Below are positions 41,810 through 50,742 of a stretch of DNA of 64,000 nucleotides, in pieces. The DNA is taken from the NCBI RefSeq assembly GCF_024494685.1, contig NZ_JANHDM010000002.1, positions 1 through 64,000 on the forward strand. Reading direction: 5' to 3'. The DNA comes from Halorubrum rubrum. GTDB lineage: Archaea > Halobacteriota > Halobacteria > Halobacteriales > Haloferacaceae. Position numbers and translations under genes: made by a program. How positions within the stretch are numbered: the first letter of the stretch is position 1; each line of letters opens with the position of its first letter. The notes under the pieces are model-generated. The model did no database searches. It had not been told where the DNA came from and saw only the letters and a program-made list of their open reading frames with translations.

Positions 41810-42612
41810 GCGACGACGCGGACCGCGCGAGTGACGACGCCCCCCGCGTCGCCATCTTCCGCCCGGACGACGAGCGGATCGACGAGGCGGTCGACCTCCT
41901 CGCGTCGCTCGGCGCGCGCCCGGTTCCGGACCCGATGCTCGCGGTCGAGCCGACGGGCGCGGTCCCGGCCGAGGACGCCGCGTTCGTCGTGCTCACGAGC
42001 AAGACGGGCGTCGAACTCGCCGCGTCGGCGGGATGGTCCCCCGGCGACGCGACGCTCGTCGCCATCGGCCCGTCGACGGCCGCCGCGGCCCGCGACGCGG
42101 GCTGGGCGGTCGACCTCGTCCCCGAGGAGTACACCTCCGCTGGGCTCGTGGCGGCGCTCCGCGACCGGGTCGACGGCGAGCGCGTCGAGGTCGCGCGCTC
42201 GGACCACGGGAGCGACGTGCTCCTCGCCGGGCTCCGAGAGGCGGGCGCGACCGTCACCGAGACGGTCCTCTACCGACTGACGCGGCCGTCCGAGGCGGGC
42301 GAGTCAGCCGAACTCGCCGCCGTCGGCGACCTCGACGCGCTCGCGTTCACCTCCTCGCTCACCGTCGAACACTTCCTCGCGGTCGCCGACGAACGGGGGA
42401 TCCGGGAGGCGGCGGTCGCCGGCGCGAACGACGCGGTCGTCGGCGCGATCGGCCCGCCGACCGCCGAAACGGCGGCAGACCTCGGGATCGACGTCGACGT
42501 GATCCCCGACGCTGCCGACTTCGGCGCGCTCGCCGAGGACGTCGTCGAGGCGGCCGAGGGCCGCTCGAACGGAACCGACGCGATCGAGAGCGAGACCGTA
42601 GAGGACGCCTGA
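41806..42612 (+). CDS. hemD: Uroporphyrinogen-III synthase
   Basis: A 268-residue enzyme that cyclises hydroxymethylbilane with inversion of ring D. The family is poorly conserved, but the two-domain pattern is clear: DAAFVVLTSKTGVELAASAG near residue 60, LVAIGPSTAAAARDAGW near residue 84, YRLTRPSEAGES near residue 158, and LDALAFTSSLTVEHFLAVAD near residue 178 with VGAIGPPTAETAADLGIDVD. It starts with GTG inside the cobA stop (GTGA), so it is translationally coupled and depends on the hemC promoter. A short disordered tail follows. Position in the operon makes the call firm. Confidence 0.9.
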   Translation: MSDDADRASDDAPRVAIFRPDDERIDEAVDLLASLGARPVPDPMLAVEPTGAVPAEDAAFVVLTSKTGVELAASAGWSPGDATLVAIGPSTAAAARDAGWAVDLVPEEYTSAGLVAALRDRVDGERVEVARSDHGSDVLLAGLREAGATVTETVLYRLTRPSEAGESAELAAVGDLDALAFTSSLTVEHFLAVADERGIREAAVAGANDAVVGAIGPPTAETAADLGIDVDVIPDAADFGALAEDVVEAAEGRSNGTDAIESETVEDA

Positions 42613-42800
42613 TCGGCGAGGTCGGCGAGCGCGTCGAAACGGCGCGCCATGGCCGAACCGCCGATATCGTGAACCGAGAACTGGAGACCGTCTCCCGTGA
42701 CCCTCTCACGTCCTTCGGCGGTCACGGCCCGAGAAGCTGGCTCTCCTCACGTCGAGATCGCGCCCATTGTGGATGTCAAATTTGATATCTGAGCACGAGC

Positions 42801-42809
42801 GTTTATGCC
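42801..42809 (+). promoter_or_regulatory. TATA element preceding the small protein gene at 42832
   Basis: The sequence gtttatgcc is centred 27 bases before the ATG at 42832. This makes the upstream ATG inside the element (42805) unlikely as the true start. Confidence 0.55.
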
Positions 42810-42831
42810 GACCGAACCGATAGCTGGTGAC

Positions 42832-43233
42832 ATGGAACCGGGCGAACGATGGTCGATGCGGGTCGACGGGGGCGTCCTCGTCGTCGAGTTTCCACACGGA
42901 ACGGGGATCAGCCCCGCGGCCGGCGAGGCGCTCCTCGATCGGTGGCGAGGCCTGCTCGCCGATCGCGACGTCGACGCCGTCGTGATCGTCGTGCGGACGA
43001 GTCGACCGTGTTCGGACGCGGGTCGGCGAGCGCTCCGCGAGTCCGTACAGATCGCGGTCGCCCGCGGCGTCGACCGCTTCGCCGTCGTCGGGGAGCGGTC
43101 GAAACGGCGGTACCTCGAGCGGACGATCGCCATCGAGGACATCGCGGTCGAAGCGTTCAACGACCCCGCGACCGCCGTCCGGTGGGCGCGGTCGTCGCCC
43201 GAGCCGCCCTCCTCGCTCAGGTCGTCTCCGTAG
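42832..43233 (+). CDS. Small STAS/enoyl-like alpha-beta protein, unknown function
   Basis: A 133-residue hypothetical protein from the ATG at 42832. The visible secondary structure alternates strands and helices: MRVDGGVLVVEFPHGTGISP, then helix ALLDRWRGLLADR, strand VDAVVIVVRTSRP, helix ALRESVQIAVARG, strand RFAVVGE, and helix FNDPATAVRWAR. This beta-alpha pattern is reminiscent of STAS or SpoIIAA-like domains, but I cannot see a defining motif. No membrane segment or metal site is apparent. It follows the hemCD operon with its own promoter and is convergent with a symporter gene. Confidence 0.65.
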   Translation: MEPGERWSMRVDGGVLVVEFPHGTGISPAAGEALLDRWRGLLADRDVDAVVIVVRTSRPCSDAGRRALRESVQIAVARGVDRFAVVGERSKRRYLERTIAIEDIAVEAFNDPATAVRWARSSPEPPSSLRSSP

Positions 43234-43266
43234 CGGTCGACCGTATCTCCGTAGCGGTCGACCGTA
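43225..43266 (+). repeat. Two tandem 21-base units at a gene end
   Basis: Units 43225-43245 and 43246-43266 are identical and each contains the palindrome CGGTCGACCG. The first overlaps the stop codon of the preceding gene. They lie in the convergent spacer before the symporter gene. Confidence 0.8.
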
Positions 43267-43305
43267 TCCCCGTCCCGGCCGTCCTCGAACGCCGACGATA
43301 TCCGG

Positions 43306-44295
43306 TCAGTCGGCGGTCGCCGGCTCCGTCCCTCCGGCGGCGTCGGCGGGCGGGTTCGCAGAGAAGTAGCTCGCCAGCGCCGGCCCCGAGACGTTGTGCC
43401 AGACCGAGAACAGCGCCGGGATCAGCGCCGCCTCCGGGCTGAAAAAGGAGGTCGCGAGCGCGACCGCGAGCCCGCTGTTCTGGAGGCCGACCTCGAAGGC
43501 GCAGGCGCGGGTGCGGTCCTCGGACATCGCGGTCAGCTTCCCGATCCCGTACCCCGCGCCGAGTCCGACGCCGTTGTGGATCACGACCGCCGCGAACGCC
43601 AGCGCCGCGGCGGTCAGGATGTTCTCCACGTTGAGGCCGACGACGGCGGCGACGATGGCAACGATGGCCGCGACGCTCACCGCCGGGAACACGTCGAGGC
43701 CGACCTCGGCCACGCGCGGGGCCCTCCGGTCGAGGACGTACCGGATCGCGAACCCGAGCCCGACCGGGATCACGACGATCCGAACGATGGTGACGAACAT
43801 CTCCATGAACGTCACCTGGAGGCTCTCTCCGAGGATGAACACGACCCACGCGGGCATGACGACCGGCGCGGCCAGCGTCGTGACGGTCGTGATCGCCACC
43901 GAGAGCGCCACGTCACCCTTTCCGAGGTACGTCATCACGTTCGAGGCGGTACCGCCGGGCGCGGCACCGACGAGGATCAGCCCGACCGCGAGCGCGGACG
44001 GGAGGTCGAAGGCGACGACGAGCCCCCACGCCGCGAGCGGCATCACGAGCCACTGGGCAATCGCGCCGATCGCCACGTCGCGGGGGCGCTCGACGAGCCG
44101 CCTGAAGTCCGCGGGCTCGAGCGTGAGCCCCATCCCGAGCATGATGATGCCGAGGAGCGGCGTGATGTACGGCGCGATGGGCGTGAACGTCCCCGGCGAG
44201 TACAGCGCCAGCGCCGAGGCGACGAGCACCCAGACGACGAAGTACTTGCTCGCGATCCGGCTCGCCCGCCGGATCCCGTCGGTTCCGATGCTCAC
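43306..44295 (-). CDS. Bile acid:sodium symporter (BASS) family transporter
   Basis: A 329-residue integral membrane protein with about 9-10 hydrophobic segments. The signature LLGIIMLGMGLTLEPADF near residue 48 and GLILVGAAPGGTASNVMTYL near residue 104 are characteristic of the BASS family (bile acid:Na+ symporter, COG0385), as is the second repeat AFEVGLQNSGLAVALATSFF near residue 268, which carries the crossover region that binds sodium. Family members carry bile acids, pantoate, pyruvate or other organic anions with Na+, a natural coupling ion in a halophile. Substrate unknown. It is convergent with the preceding small protein. Confidence 0.88.
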   Translation of the reverse strand: MSIGTDGIRRASRIASKYFVVWVLVASALALYSPGTFTPIAPYITPLLGIIMLGMGLTLEPADFRRLVERPRDVAIGAIAQWLVMPLAAWGLVVAFDLPSALAVGLILVGAAPGGTASNVMTYLGKGDVALSVAITTVTTLAAPVVMPAWVVFILGESLQVTFMEMFVTIVRIVVIPVGLGFAIRYVLDRRAPRVAEVGLDVFPAVSVAAIVAIVAAVVGLNVENILTAAALAFAAVVIHNGVGLGAGYGIGKLTAMSEDRTRACAFEVGLQNSGLAVALATSFFSPEAALIPALFSVWHNVSGPALASYFSANPPADAAGGTEPATAD

Positions 44296-44389
44296 AGAAC
44301 TCCCCTCCGTCTGCGGTCCATATCGAACGTTCGTCGGATCTACGTTTTCACTCCGTCGCTTCCGGCGAGGCGTTCGGAGGCGGCTCGGG

Positions 44390-45706
44390 TCAGTCCTCGA
44401 TCCCGGCCGCCTCGACGACCCGTTCCGCCTGACGGGTCGCGCGCTCGCGGACCGCCGCGGCGTCGATCCCGACGTGTTCGCCGTCGTCGTACCGGACCGT
44501 GCCGTCGACCATGGTGAACACCACGTCGTCGCCGTGGGCGGCGTACACGAGGTGTGAAAGCGGGTCGTGGACGGGCGTCGCCCGCGTGCGGTCGGTGGTG
44601 AGCCCGATCACGTCGGCGGCGTACCCCGGCTCGAGCCGGCCGATCCGGTCGAACCCCGCGGCGCGCGCGCCGTTCGCCGTCGCCATCCGGAGGACCGTCT
44701 CCGCCGGGAGCCTGGTGGGGTCGCGGGCGTCCACCTTCCCGAGGAGGCTCGCCTGTCGCATCTCCGTGAAGGGGTCGAGCGTGTTGTTACACGGCGGCCC
44801 GTCGTTGCCGAGCGCGACCGCGATTCCGCGCTCGAGGTAGTCGTGGATCGGGGCGATCCCCGAGGCGAGTTTCATGTTCGAGGAGGGACAGTGCGTGACG
44901 ACGGTGTCCGTCTCCGCGAGGACCTCGCGCTCGCTCTCGTCGGTGTGGACGCAGTGTGCGAGCGTCACGTCCGGCCCCGTGAGCCCGACCTCGTCGAGCC
45001 AGTGGACGTTCCGTCTCCCCGTGGCCGCCTCGACCGCCTCGATCTCCTCGGCGTTCTCGCTCGCGTGGGTGTGGATCGTCACCCCGTCGTGGCGGTCCGC
45101 GAGGTCGCGACAGCCGCGCAGGCACGCCTCGCTACAGGTGACGGCGAACCGCGGGGTGACCGCGTAGCGAACCCGCCCGCCGGCCGCGCCGTGGTATTCC
45201 TCGATCAGCGTCTCGCTCTCCGCGAGCGCCTCCTCGGTGTCCTCGAGCAGGCCGTCGGGCGACTCCTTGTCCATCAGCACCTTCCCGAGCCGTCCGCGGA
45301 TCCCCGTCTCGATCGCCGCCTCGAACGCCTCGGCCGCGTGGTTCACGGAGAGGTGGTCGACGACCGTCGTCGTCCCCGACTCGAGACACTCCAGGTAGCC
45401 GAGCTCGGCGGCGGCGCGGGTCGCCGCCGCGTCCATCGCCGCCTCCATCGGCAACACGGCCTCGAAGAGCCAGTCGAGGAGCGCGGCGTCGTCGGCGATC
45501 CCCCGCCCGATCGACTGGACCGAGTGGACGTGGCCGCCGACGAGGCCGGGCGCGACGACGTCGAACTCCCGCTGCTCGTGGTCGGGATACGTTTCGCGGA
45601 GGGCCGCCGCCTCGCCGACCGCCGCGATCGCGTCGCCCTCGATCGCGACCGCGCCGTCCTCGATGACGGTGTCCGCGTCGGCGACGACGGTTCCGGTTAC
45701 CAGCAT
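44390..45706 (-). CDS. Amidohydrolase, TRZ/ATZ-MtaD type deaminase
   Basis: A 438-residue metal-dependent hydrolase. Metal and catalytic residues are in PGLVGGHVHSVQS near residue 58, VTIHTHASENAEE near residue 200, LAHCVHTDE near residue 238 and VALGNDGPPCNN near residue 288, the order expected for amidohydrolases of the 5-methylthioadenosine/S-adenosylhomocysteine and 8-oxoguanine deaminase group. It probably deaminates a purine-type compound in the cytoplasm, but the exact substrate is open. The ATG at 45706 starts directly at the composite beta domain (LVTGTVVADADTV); an ATG 14 codons upstream is also possible. Divergent from the sensor-kinase gene. Confidence 0.85.
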   Translation of the reverse strand: MLVTGTVVADADTVIEDGAVAIEGDAIAAVGEAAALRETYPDHEQREFDVVAPGLVGGHVHSVQSIGRGIADDAALLDWLFEAVLPMEAAMDAAATRAAAELGYLECLESGTTTVVDHLSVNHAAEAFEAAIETGIRGRLGKVLMDKESPDGLLEDTEEALAESETLIEEYHGAAGGRVRYAVTPRFAVTCSEACLRGCRDLADRHDGVTIHTHASENAEEIEAVEAATGRRNVHWLDEVGLTGPDVTLAHCVHTDESEREVLAETDTVVTHCPSSNMKLASGIAPIHDYLERGIAVALGNDGPPCNNTLDPFTEMRQASLLGKVDARDPTRLPAETVLRMATANGARAAGFDRIGRLEPGYAADVIGLTTDRTRATPVHDPLSHLVYAAHGDDVVFTMVDGTVRYDDGEHVGIDAAAVRERATRQAERVVEAAGIED

Positions 45707-45883
45707 GTCCGTCCGTTCCTGACGGGTGACGCTCAAGAGTCTTGCCATCGATCTCGGACCGCCCGGATCGGTCGAGCGTCCGTCCCGCTCGCCCACCACG
45801 TCCCGTTCGCGGTGGCGTGACGCCCGTGTTCGGAATTGCGCGGAAGCGTGTGGGAGCGATCCGCTCCGTTCGATCCGTCCCCG

Positions 45884-45896
45884 AATCTTATCTTTC
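45884..45896 (+). promoter_or_regulatory. TATA-like tract of the sensor-kinase gene
   Basis: The sequence aatcttatctttc lies about 33-45 bases before the ATG at 45929, so transcription would begin about ten bases before the start codon. Confidence 0.4.
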
Positions 45897-45928
45897 GTGG
45901 CGTCCAATCGGCGAGGAACAGGCCGCCC

Positions 45929-48697
45929 ATGAGCGCATCCTCGGACGCGATCCGTGTCCTCCACGTCGACGACGAGCCGGAGCTCGCGGAGATGGCCGCG
46001 ACGTTCCTCGAACGCGAGGACGACCGGATCGCCGTCGAGACCGCGACGAACGCGAGCGAGGGGCTGGAGCGCGTCGCCGACGGCGACGTCGACTGCGTGG
46101 TCTCCGACTACGACATGCCCGGCCGGAACGGCATCGAGTTCCTCGAGACCGTCCGCGAGGAGCACCCGGACCTCCCCTTCGTCCTCTACACGGGCAAGGG
46201 CAGCGAGGAGGTCGCGAGCGAGGCGATCGCCGCCGGCGTCACGGACTACCTCCAGAAGGAGCGCGGAACCAGTCAGTACGCCGTCCTCGCGAACCACGTC
46301 ACCAACGCGGTCGAGCAGTACCGGACCGGCCGGCGGGCCGCCGAACTCGACCGCGTCCGCACGCTCGCCAGCGACGTCAACCAGGCGATCGTGCGTGCGG
46401 ACTCGCGGACGGCGGTGGAAACCCGCGTCTGTGAGGTCCTCAGCGAGTCCGACCCCTACCTGTTCGCGTGGATCGGCGAGGTCGATCCCGAAACGAACCG
46501 CGTCGAACCGGGGACGTCCGCGGGCACGGAACGCGGATACCTCGACGCGATCTCCATCACCGCCGACGAGAGCGACACCGGGCGGGGACCCGCCGGCACG
46601 GCGATCCGCGAACGGCGGGTCGCCGTCTCACAGAACGTCGCCGAGGATCCCGAGTTCGAGCCGTGGAAGGCGGACGCGATCGAGCGCGGGTTTCGGGCGG
46701 TGGCCGCCCTCCCGCTCGAGTATCGGGACACCCTGTACGGCGTGCTGGCGGTCTACGCCGAGCGTCCGAACGCGTTCGACGCGAACGAACGCGACCTCCT
46801 CGCCGAACTCGGGAACGACATCGGCCACGTCCTCCACTCCTTCGAGGTGCGAGCGAGCCTTCGCGAGGAACGTGACTTCGTCGAGCAGGCGCTCGATTCG
46901 CTCAACGACGTCTTCTACGTCATCGACGCCGACGGGACGTTCCGCCGGTGGAACGACCACCTCACGGCGGTCACCGGCTACACGGACGAGGCGATTGGGC
47001 GGATGCGGGCGACCGACCTCTTCCCGGAGGACGAACTGGAGCGGATCGACGACGCGCTCGAGGAGGCGCTCGCCGTCGGGGAGACGACCGTCGAGTCCGC
47101 GCTCCTGACGGCCGACGGCGACCGCGTTCCCTACGAGTTCACCGCGTCGCGTCTGACGGGGCTCGACGACGACCTGATCGGACTCATCGGGATCGGTCGG
47201 GACCTCACGGAGCGCAACCAACGCGAACGGCAGCTCGAACGGCTCGTCGATAACCTGCCGGGGATGGTCTACCGATGCGACAACGAGCCGGAGTGGCCGA
47301 TGGAGGACGTTCGGGGGGAAGTGACGGAACTGACGGGGTATCACCCGTCCGAGCTGACGGATGGGTCCGGGACCTACGGCGAACGGATCATCCACCCTGA
47401 CGACCGAGAGCAGGTCTGGCGTTCGATACAGGACGCGCTCGATGACCGCGAGCCGTTCGAGATCACCTACCGGATCCGCACCAAGAACGGGGAGATCAAG
47501 TGGGTGTGGGAACGCGGACAGGGGATCGATGCCGACGACGACCACGTGGAGGCGCTCGAAGGGTTCATCACGGACGTTACCCGCCAGGAACGATACACGC
47601 GGGTCATCGACGCGCTCCACGAGACCGCACAGTCGGTCGTGCGGGCCGACACGGCCGAGCGAGCCGCCGAGATCGCCGTCGAGACCGTTCACGACGTCCT
47701 CGACATGCCGGCGAGCGCCATTCACCTCCACGACGAGAGCGACGGGACGCTGGTGCCGGTGGCGTGGACGGATCTGACCGAGGAGATCGTCGGCGAACCG
47801 CCGATCTTCACGCCCGGCGAGGGACTCGCCGGAAGGACGTTCGAGACGGGCCAGCCGCTGATCTCCGACGACGTCTCGACGGTCTCCGAACGGTTCAACC
47901 CGGACACGCCCGTTCGGAGCGAGATCATCCTCCCGCTCGACGATCACGGCGTGCTCCTCATCGGGTCGGCCACCCCCGACGCGTTCGACGACGCGGACGT
48001 CTCGCTCGCGGAAACCGTCGCCGCGCACACGACGACCGCGCTCGATCGGATCGAACGCCAGCGGGAGCTCGAACGACAGAACGAGCAGCTGTCGGAGTTC
48101 GCGAGCATCGTCTCCCACGACCTTCGGAACCCGCTGAACGTGGCTTCGGGGCACCTCGAACTCTCCCGTGCGGAGTGTGACAGCGAACATCTCGACGCGG
48201 TGGCGAAGGCACACGACCGGATCGGGGTGTTGATCGACGACCTGTTGAAGTTGGCACGCGAGGGAGGCGGGGTGATCGATCCGGAACCGGTCGATCTGGT
48301 CGACCTCGTCCGGGACTGCTGGGAGAACGTGGACACCGCCGCGGCGACGCTCGACGTCGCCGTCGAGCGCACGGTTCGGGCCGATCGGAACCGGCTCGCA
48401 CGGCTCTTGGAGAACCTGATCCGGAACTCCGTGGAACACGGCGGCGACGACGTGACGATCGCGATCGGCGACCTGGGCGACGGGTTCTACGTCGCGGACG
48501 ACGGTCCCGGCGTACCGGAAGACGATCGCGATCGGGTCTTCGAGTCCGGCTACTCGACGCGTGCGGACGGAACGGGGTTCGGACTCGCGATCGTCGAGGA
48601 GATCGTCGACGCACACGGCTGGAACGTGCGAGTGACCGAGAGCGAGGCCGGCGGCGCACGCGTCGAGATCACCGGTCTCGAAACCGGCGCAGCGTGA
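45929..48697 (+). CDS. Multi-domain sensor histidine kinase with N-terminal receiver
   Basis: A 922-residue signalling protein without membrane segments. Order of domains: response-regulator receiver (about 1-120) with VLHVDDEPELA and phospho-acceptor Asp60 in VVSDYDMPGRNG; GAF (about 150-310); PAS (about 320-435); a second PAS/PAC (about 440-550); GAF (about 565-705); HisKA with His730 in ASIVSHDLRNPL; and HATPase with N-box ENLIRNSVEHGG and G boxes VADDGPGVPED and GTGFGLAIVEEI. Haloarchaea have many such receiver-first kinases sensing redox, light or small molecules through GAF/PAS domains. The ligand is unknown. The ATG at 45929 is preferred over 45836 because it starts directly at the receiver. 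Confidence 0.9.
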   Translation: MSASSDAIRVLHVDDEPELAEMAATFLEREDDRIAVETATNASEGLERVADGDVDCVVSDYDMPGRNGIEFLETVREEHPDLPFVLYTGKGSEEVASEAIAAGVTDYLQKERGTSQYAVLANHVTNAVEQYRTGRRAAELDRVRTLASDVNQAIVRADSRTAVETRVCEVLSESDPYLFAWIGEVDPETNRVEPGTSAGTERGYLDAISITADESDTGRGPAGTAIRERRVAVSQNVAEDPEFEPWKADAIERGFRAVAALPLEYRDTLYGVLAVYAERPNAFDANERDLLAELGNDIGHVLHSFEVRASLREERDFVEQALDSLNDVFYVIDADGTFRRWNDHLTAVTGYTDEAIGRMRATDLFPEDELERIDDALEEALAVGETTVESALLTADGDRVPYEFTASRLTGLDDDLIGLIGIGRDLTERNQRERQLERLVDNLPGMVYRCDNEPEWPMEDVRGEVTELTGYHPSELTDGSGTYGERIIHPDDREQVWRSIQDALDDREPFEITYRIRTKNGEIKWVWERGQGIDADDDHVEALEGFITDVTRQERYTRVIDALHETAQSVVRADTAERAAEIAVETVHDVLDMPASAIHLHDESDGTLVPVAWTDLTEEIVGEPPIFTPGEGLAGRTFETGQPLISDDVSTVSERFNPDTPVRSEIILPLDDHGVLLIGSATPDAFDDADVSLAETVAAHTTTALDRIERQRELERQNEQLSEFASIVSHDLRNPLNVASGHLELSRAECDSEHLDAVAKAHDRIGVLIDDLLKLAREGGGVIDPEPVDLVDLVRDCWENVDTAAATLDVAVERTVRADRNRLARLLENLIRNSVEHGGDDVTIAIGDLGDGFYVADDGPGVPEDDRDRVFESGYSTRADGTGFGLAIVEEIVDAHGWNVRVTESEAGGARVEITGLETGAA

Positions 48698-48841
48698 ACC
48701 GCCTCGGGGTCGCGCCCCGAGGCACTCGGCCTGCTTAGCCTGTAGATCCCCGAGTCCCGTAGCGGTTCCCGGCAGGGATCGGGTTCCGGTCTCCCGCGGT
48801 GCGTTCCCACGTTGTCCAGTGATATCATTGGTTAAGTAACG

Positions 48842-48850
48842 TATTTATTG
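48842..48850 (+). promoter_or_regulatory. TATA element of the small zinc-finger gene
   Basis: The sequence tatttattg is centred about 25 bases before the GTG at 48871, in an A/T-rich patch that stands out from its surroundings. Confidence 0.55.
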
Positions 48851-48870
48851 TAAAACGACATATTATCCGC

Positions 48871-49023
48871 GTGACACGCTGTATTCACTGCGGGAAACCC
48901 TCTTCGGGGCGGTTCAGTCTCGTTTTCGAGCGGGAGTCGGAGCAGCGGGAGATGGACCTCCCGCTCTGCGATCAGTGCGTCGATCGGTTCGAGGCCGCTC
49001 CGGACGTGCGACTGTCCGAGTGA
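48871..49023 (+). CDS. Short zinc-finger protein with two CxxC pairs
   Basis: A 50-residue protein starting at GTG 48871 and ending at TGA 49021-49023. It begins (M)TRCIHCGKPSSGRF and later has LPLCDQCVDRFEA, giving CxxC-x25-CxxC, a compact zinc-binding layout seen in many haloarchaeal small proteins of unknown function. The coding frame is supported by GC-rich third positions, an acidic tail and an appropriately placed TATA element. It lies between the sensor kinase and the convergent SHOCT gene. Likely a small regulatory or nucleic-acid-binding protein; function unproven. Confidence 0.75.
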   Translation: MTRCIHCGKPSSGRFSLVFERESEQREMDLPLCDQCVDRFEAAPDVRLSE

Positions 49024-49045
49024 CGGGGCGACCGCTCCGATCTCC

Positions 49046-49486
49046 TCAGGGCGACGCGGAGTCCGACTCCAGCGCCGTCTCGATCTCCGTCATCTCCTCC
49101 GCTCGTCCTCGCGATCCGTCTCGATCGACCGCTCTCTCGAATTCCTCGGTCTCCAGCAGCCGGTCGAGCCGTCGCTCGAACTCCGGCTCGTCGATCTCGC
49201 CGGTCGCGTACCGTCGCCGGAGCGTCGCGATCGGGTTCTCTCCGTCGTGACTCCTCGTTTCTCCGACATTCGCACTCGTCGTCTCCGCCGGGTCCGCGGG
49301 CTCGACGAGCGGGACGTCGTCGCCGAGGAGCGCCACGAGCGGGAGCAGGAGCAGGAACCCCGTCACGAACGTCGCGGGGACGAGCACGCCGAGCTCGAGC
49401 ACCGCGAAAAGCGAGGTCAGCCCGAACGAGAGCACCGCGACCAGTCCCATGAGCCGCTTCTTTTCGAACGTGGGGAGGGCAGCCAT
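49046..49486 (-). CDS. SHOCT-domain membrane protein
   Basis: A 146-residue protein. The N-terminal half has two hydrophobic segments (about residues 13-28 and 33-52), and the middle carries a SHOCT motif (NPIATLRRRYATGEIDEPEF with following RRLDRLLETEEF, about residues 92-118). SHOCT is a short helical domain often attached to membrane or DNA-binding domains and thought to mediate oligomerisation. The C-terminal tail is acidic and disordered. The ATG at 49486 fits the start of the first hydrophobic domain; the frame is open 15 codons further. It is divergent from the XTP phosphatase gene. Confidence 0.8.
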   Translation of the reverse strand: MAALPTFEKKRLMGLVAVLSFGLTSLFAVLELGVLVPATFVTGFLLLLPLVALLGDDVPLVEPADPAETTSANVGETRSHDGENPIATLRRRYATGEIDEPEFERRLDRLLETEEFERAVDRDGSRGRAEEMTEIETALESDSASP

Positions 49487-49570
49487 GATCGCGATCGTCT
49501 CGTCGCGGCGAAAAAAGCGTGTCGCCGCCATCGACGCCTATTCCCGTCGCGCGCGCGGACTCGTCGCCAC

Positions 49571-50239
49571 ATGCTGCGGTACGTGACGACCAATCCGGGG
49601 AAGGTCCGCGAGGCGGAGAGCTACCTGGCGGACGGCTCGGTCAGCCAACTGGACTTCGACTACGCGGAGATACAGGCGGACGAGCTCGCACCGATCGCGG
49701 CGCGCGGCGCGCGCGACGCGTACCGGGAGGCGGGCGAACCCGTCCTCGTCGACGACGCGGGACTGTTCGTCGAGGCGCTCGACGGCTTCCCCGGTCCCTA
49801 CTCCTCGTACGTGGAGGACACCCTCGGGATCGACCGCGTCTGGGAGATCGTCCACGACCTCGAGGACCGCCGGGCGGCGTTCCGATGTACCCTCGCGTAC
49901 TGCGACGGCGCGGGGTTCGCCGCCAGCCCCGACGCGGTCGACCGCGGCGATCGCGTCGCCGCCGCGGCCGCGGGGCCCGGCGGGGGGACCGACGACGGCG
50001 GCGAGGACGACGAGGGCGGTGGCGGCGAGGGGCGCGCCGAGTCGCTCCCCGTCAAGCTGTTCGAGGGGTACGTTCCCGGCCGGGTCGTGGCCCCACGCGG
50101 CGACGGGGGGTTCGGCTACGACCCGATCTTCGAACACGACGGCGAGACGTTCGCCGAGATGGACACGGAGCGAAAGAACGCGGTCTCACACCGCGGCCGG
50201 GCGCTGGAGAAGTTCGCGGAGTGGTATGCGGACCGCTGA
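49571..50239 (+). CDS. XTP/dITP pyrophosphatase (HAM1/RdgB family)
   Basis: A 222-residue house-cleaning enzyme that hydrolyses non-canonical purine triphosphates (XTP, dITP, ITP). The start LRYVTTNPGKVREAESYL is the family N-terminus; PVLVDDAGLFVEALDGFPGP near residue 57, FRCTLAYCDG near residue 104, DGGFGYDPIF near residue 178 and KNAVSHRGRALEKF near residue 204 complete the signature. Between the last two a Gly/Asp/Glu-rich insertion of about 30 residues lengthens the usual about 190-residue protein, probably a surface loop. gcctattccc about 27 bases upstream fits as TATA element. The gene is convergent with the PIN-like gene, whose stop lies five bases beyond. Confidence 0.9.
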   Translation: MLRYVTTNPGKVREAESYLADGSVSQLDFDYAEIQADELAPIAARGARDAYREAGEPVLVDDAGLFVEALDGFPGPYSSYVEDTLGIDRVWEIVHDLEDRRAAFRCTLAYCDGAGFAASPDAVDRGDRVAAAAAGPGGGTDDGGEDDEGGGGEGRAESLPVKLFEGYVPGRVVAPRGDGGFGYDPIFEHDGETFAEMDTERKNAVSHRGRALEKFAEWYADR

Positions 50240-50244
50240 GGCGT

Positions 50245-50742
50245 TCACCACTCCCGCGCGTCCCGGTCCGGTCCGGGGTACTCCCCGCCGACGACCTCGG
50301 GGTAGAGCCGCTCGGGCGAGAACACGCTCGCGAACGCGCGCGGCTCGCGAACGCTCACGGGGAATCGGCCCTTGAGTCCAGCGGCCGCGCCGGCGCTCGT
50401 CAGCGCCGGATCGAGGCTGATCACCTGCATCGCGCCGCCGCGGTACGCCGACGCCAGCGCCGGGTGGTCGCCCTCGGGGTGGGTGGCGGGCTCGCGCCAC
50501 GCCGCCACCCGCTCGCGCCAGTCGCGGGCGAGTTCCCGGTCGGCGAGCGAGGCCACGACCGCCTCCGCGTCCGCGAGGAGGGCGTCGCTGGCGACGAGCG
50601 TCGTCCAGGCGTGTGCGCGGAGGACGTCGAGCGCGTCGCGGGCGGGACCGCCGACGAGCAGGTCCGCCGCCAACACGTCGGCGTCGGCGACGACCCGAGC
50701 GGGGCTCGGTTCGGGTCGCGCGTCGGTGCCGGCGTCGCTCAT
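50245..50742 (-). CDS. PIN-like domain protein of unknown function
   Basis: A 165-residue protein with a PIN-like layout: an N-terminal acidic site in VVADADVLAADLL (about residues 17-29), an acidic helix LLADAEAVVASLAD, a region GDHPALASAYRGGAMQVISLDPAL (about residues 91-114) with two further acidic positions, and an otherwise helical fold. PIN domains are metal-dependent nucleases, often the toxin of VapBC pairs or components of RNA processing. Its start overlaps the preceding 39-residue gene by four bases, so a two-gene unit is clear. I cannot see a complete set of four catalytic acids with confidence, so nuclease activity is a guess. Confidence 0.65.
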   Translation of the reverse strand: MSDAGTDARPEPSPARVVADADVLAADLLVGGPARDALDVLRAHAWTTLVASDALLADAEAVVASLADRELARDWRERVAAWREPATHPEGDHPALASAYRGGAMQVISLDPALTSAGAAAGLKGRFPVSVREPRAFASVFSPERLYPEVVGGEYPGPDRDAREW

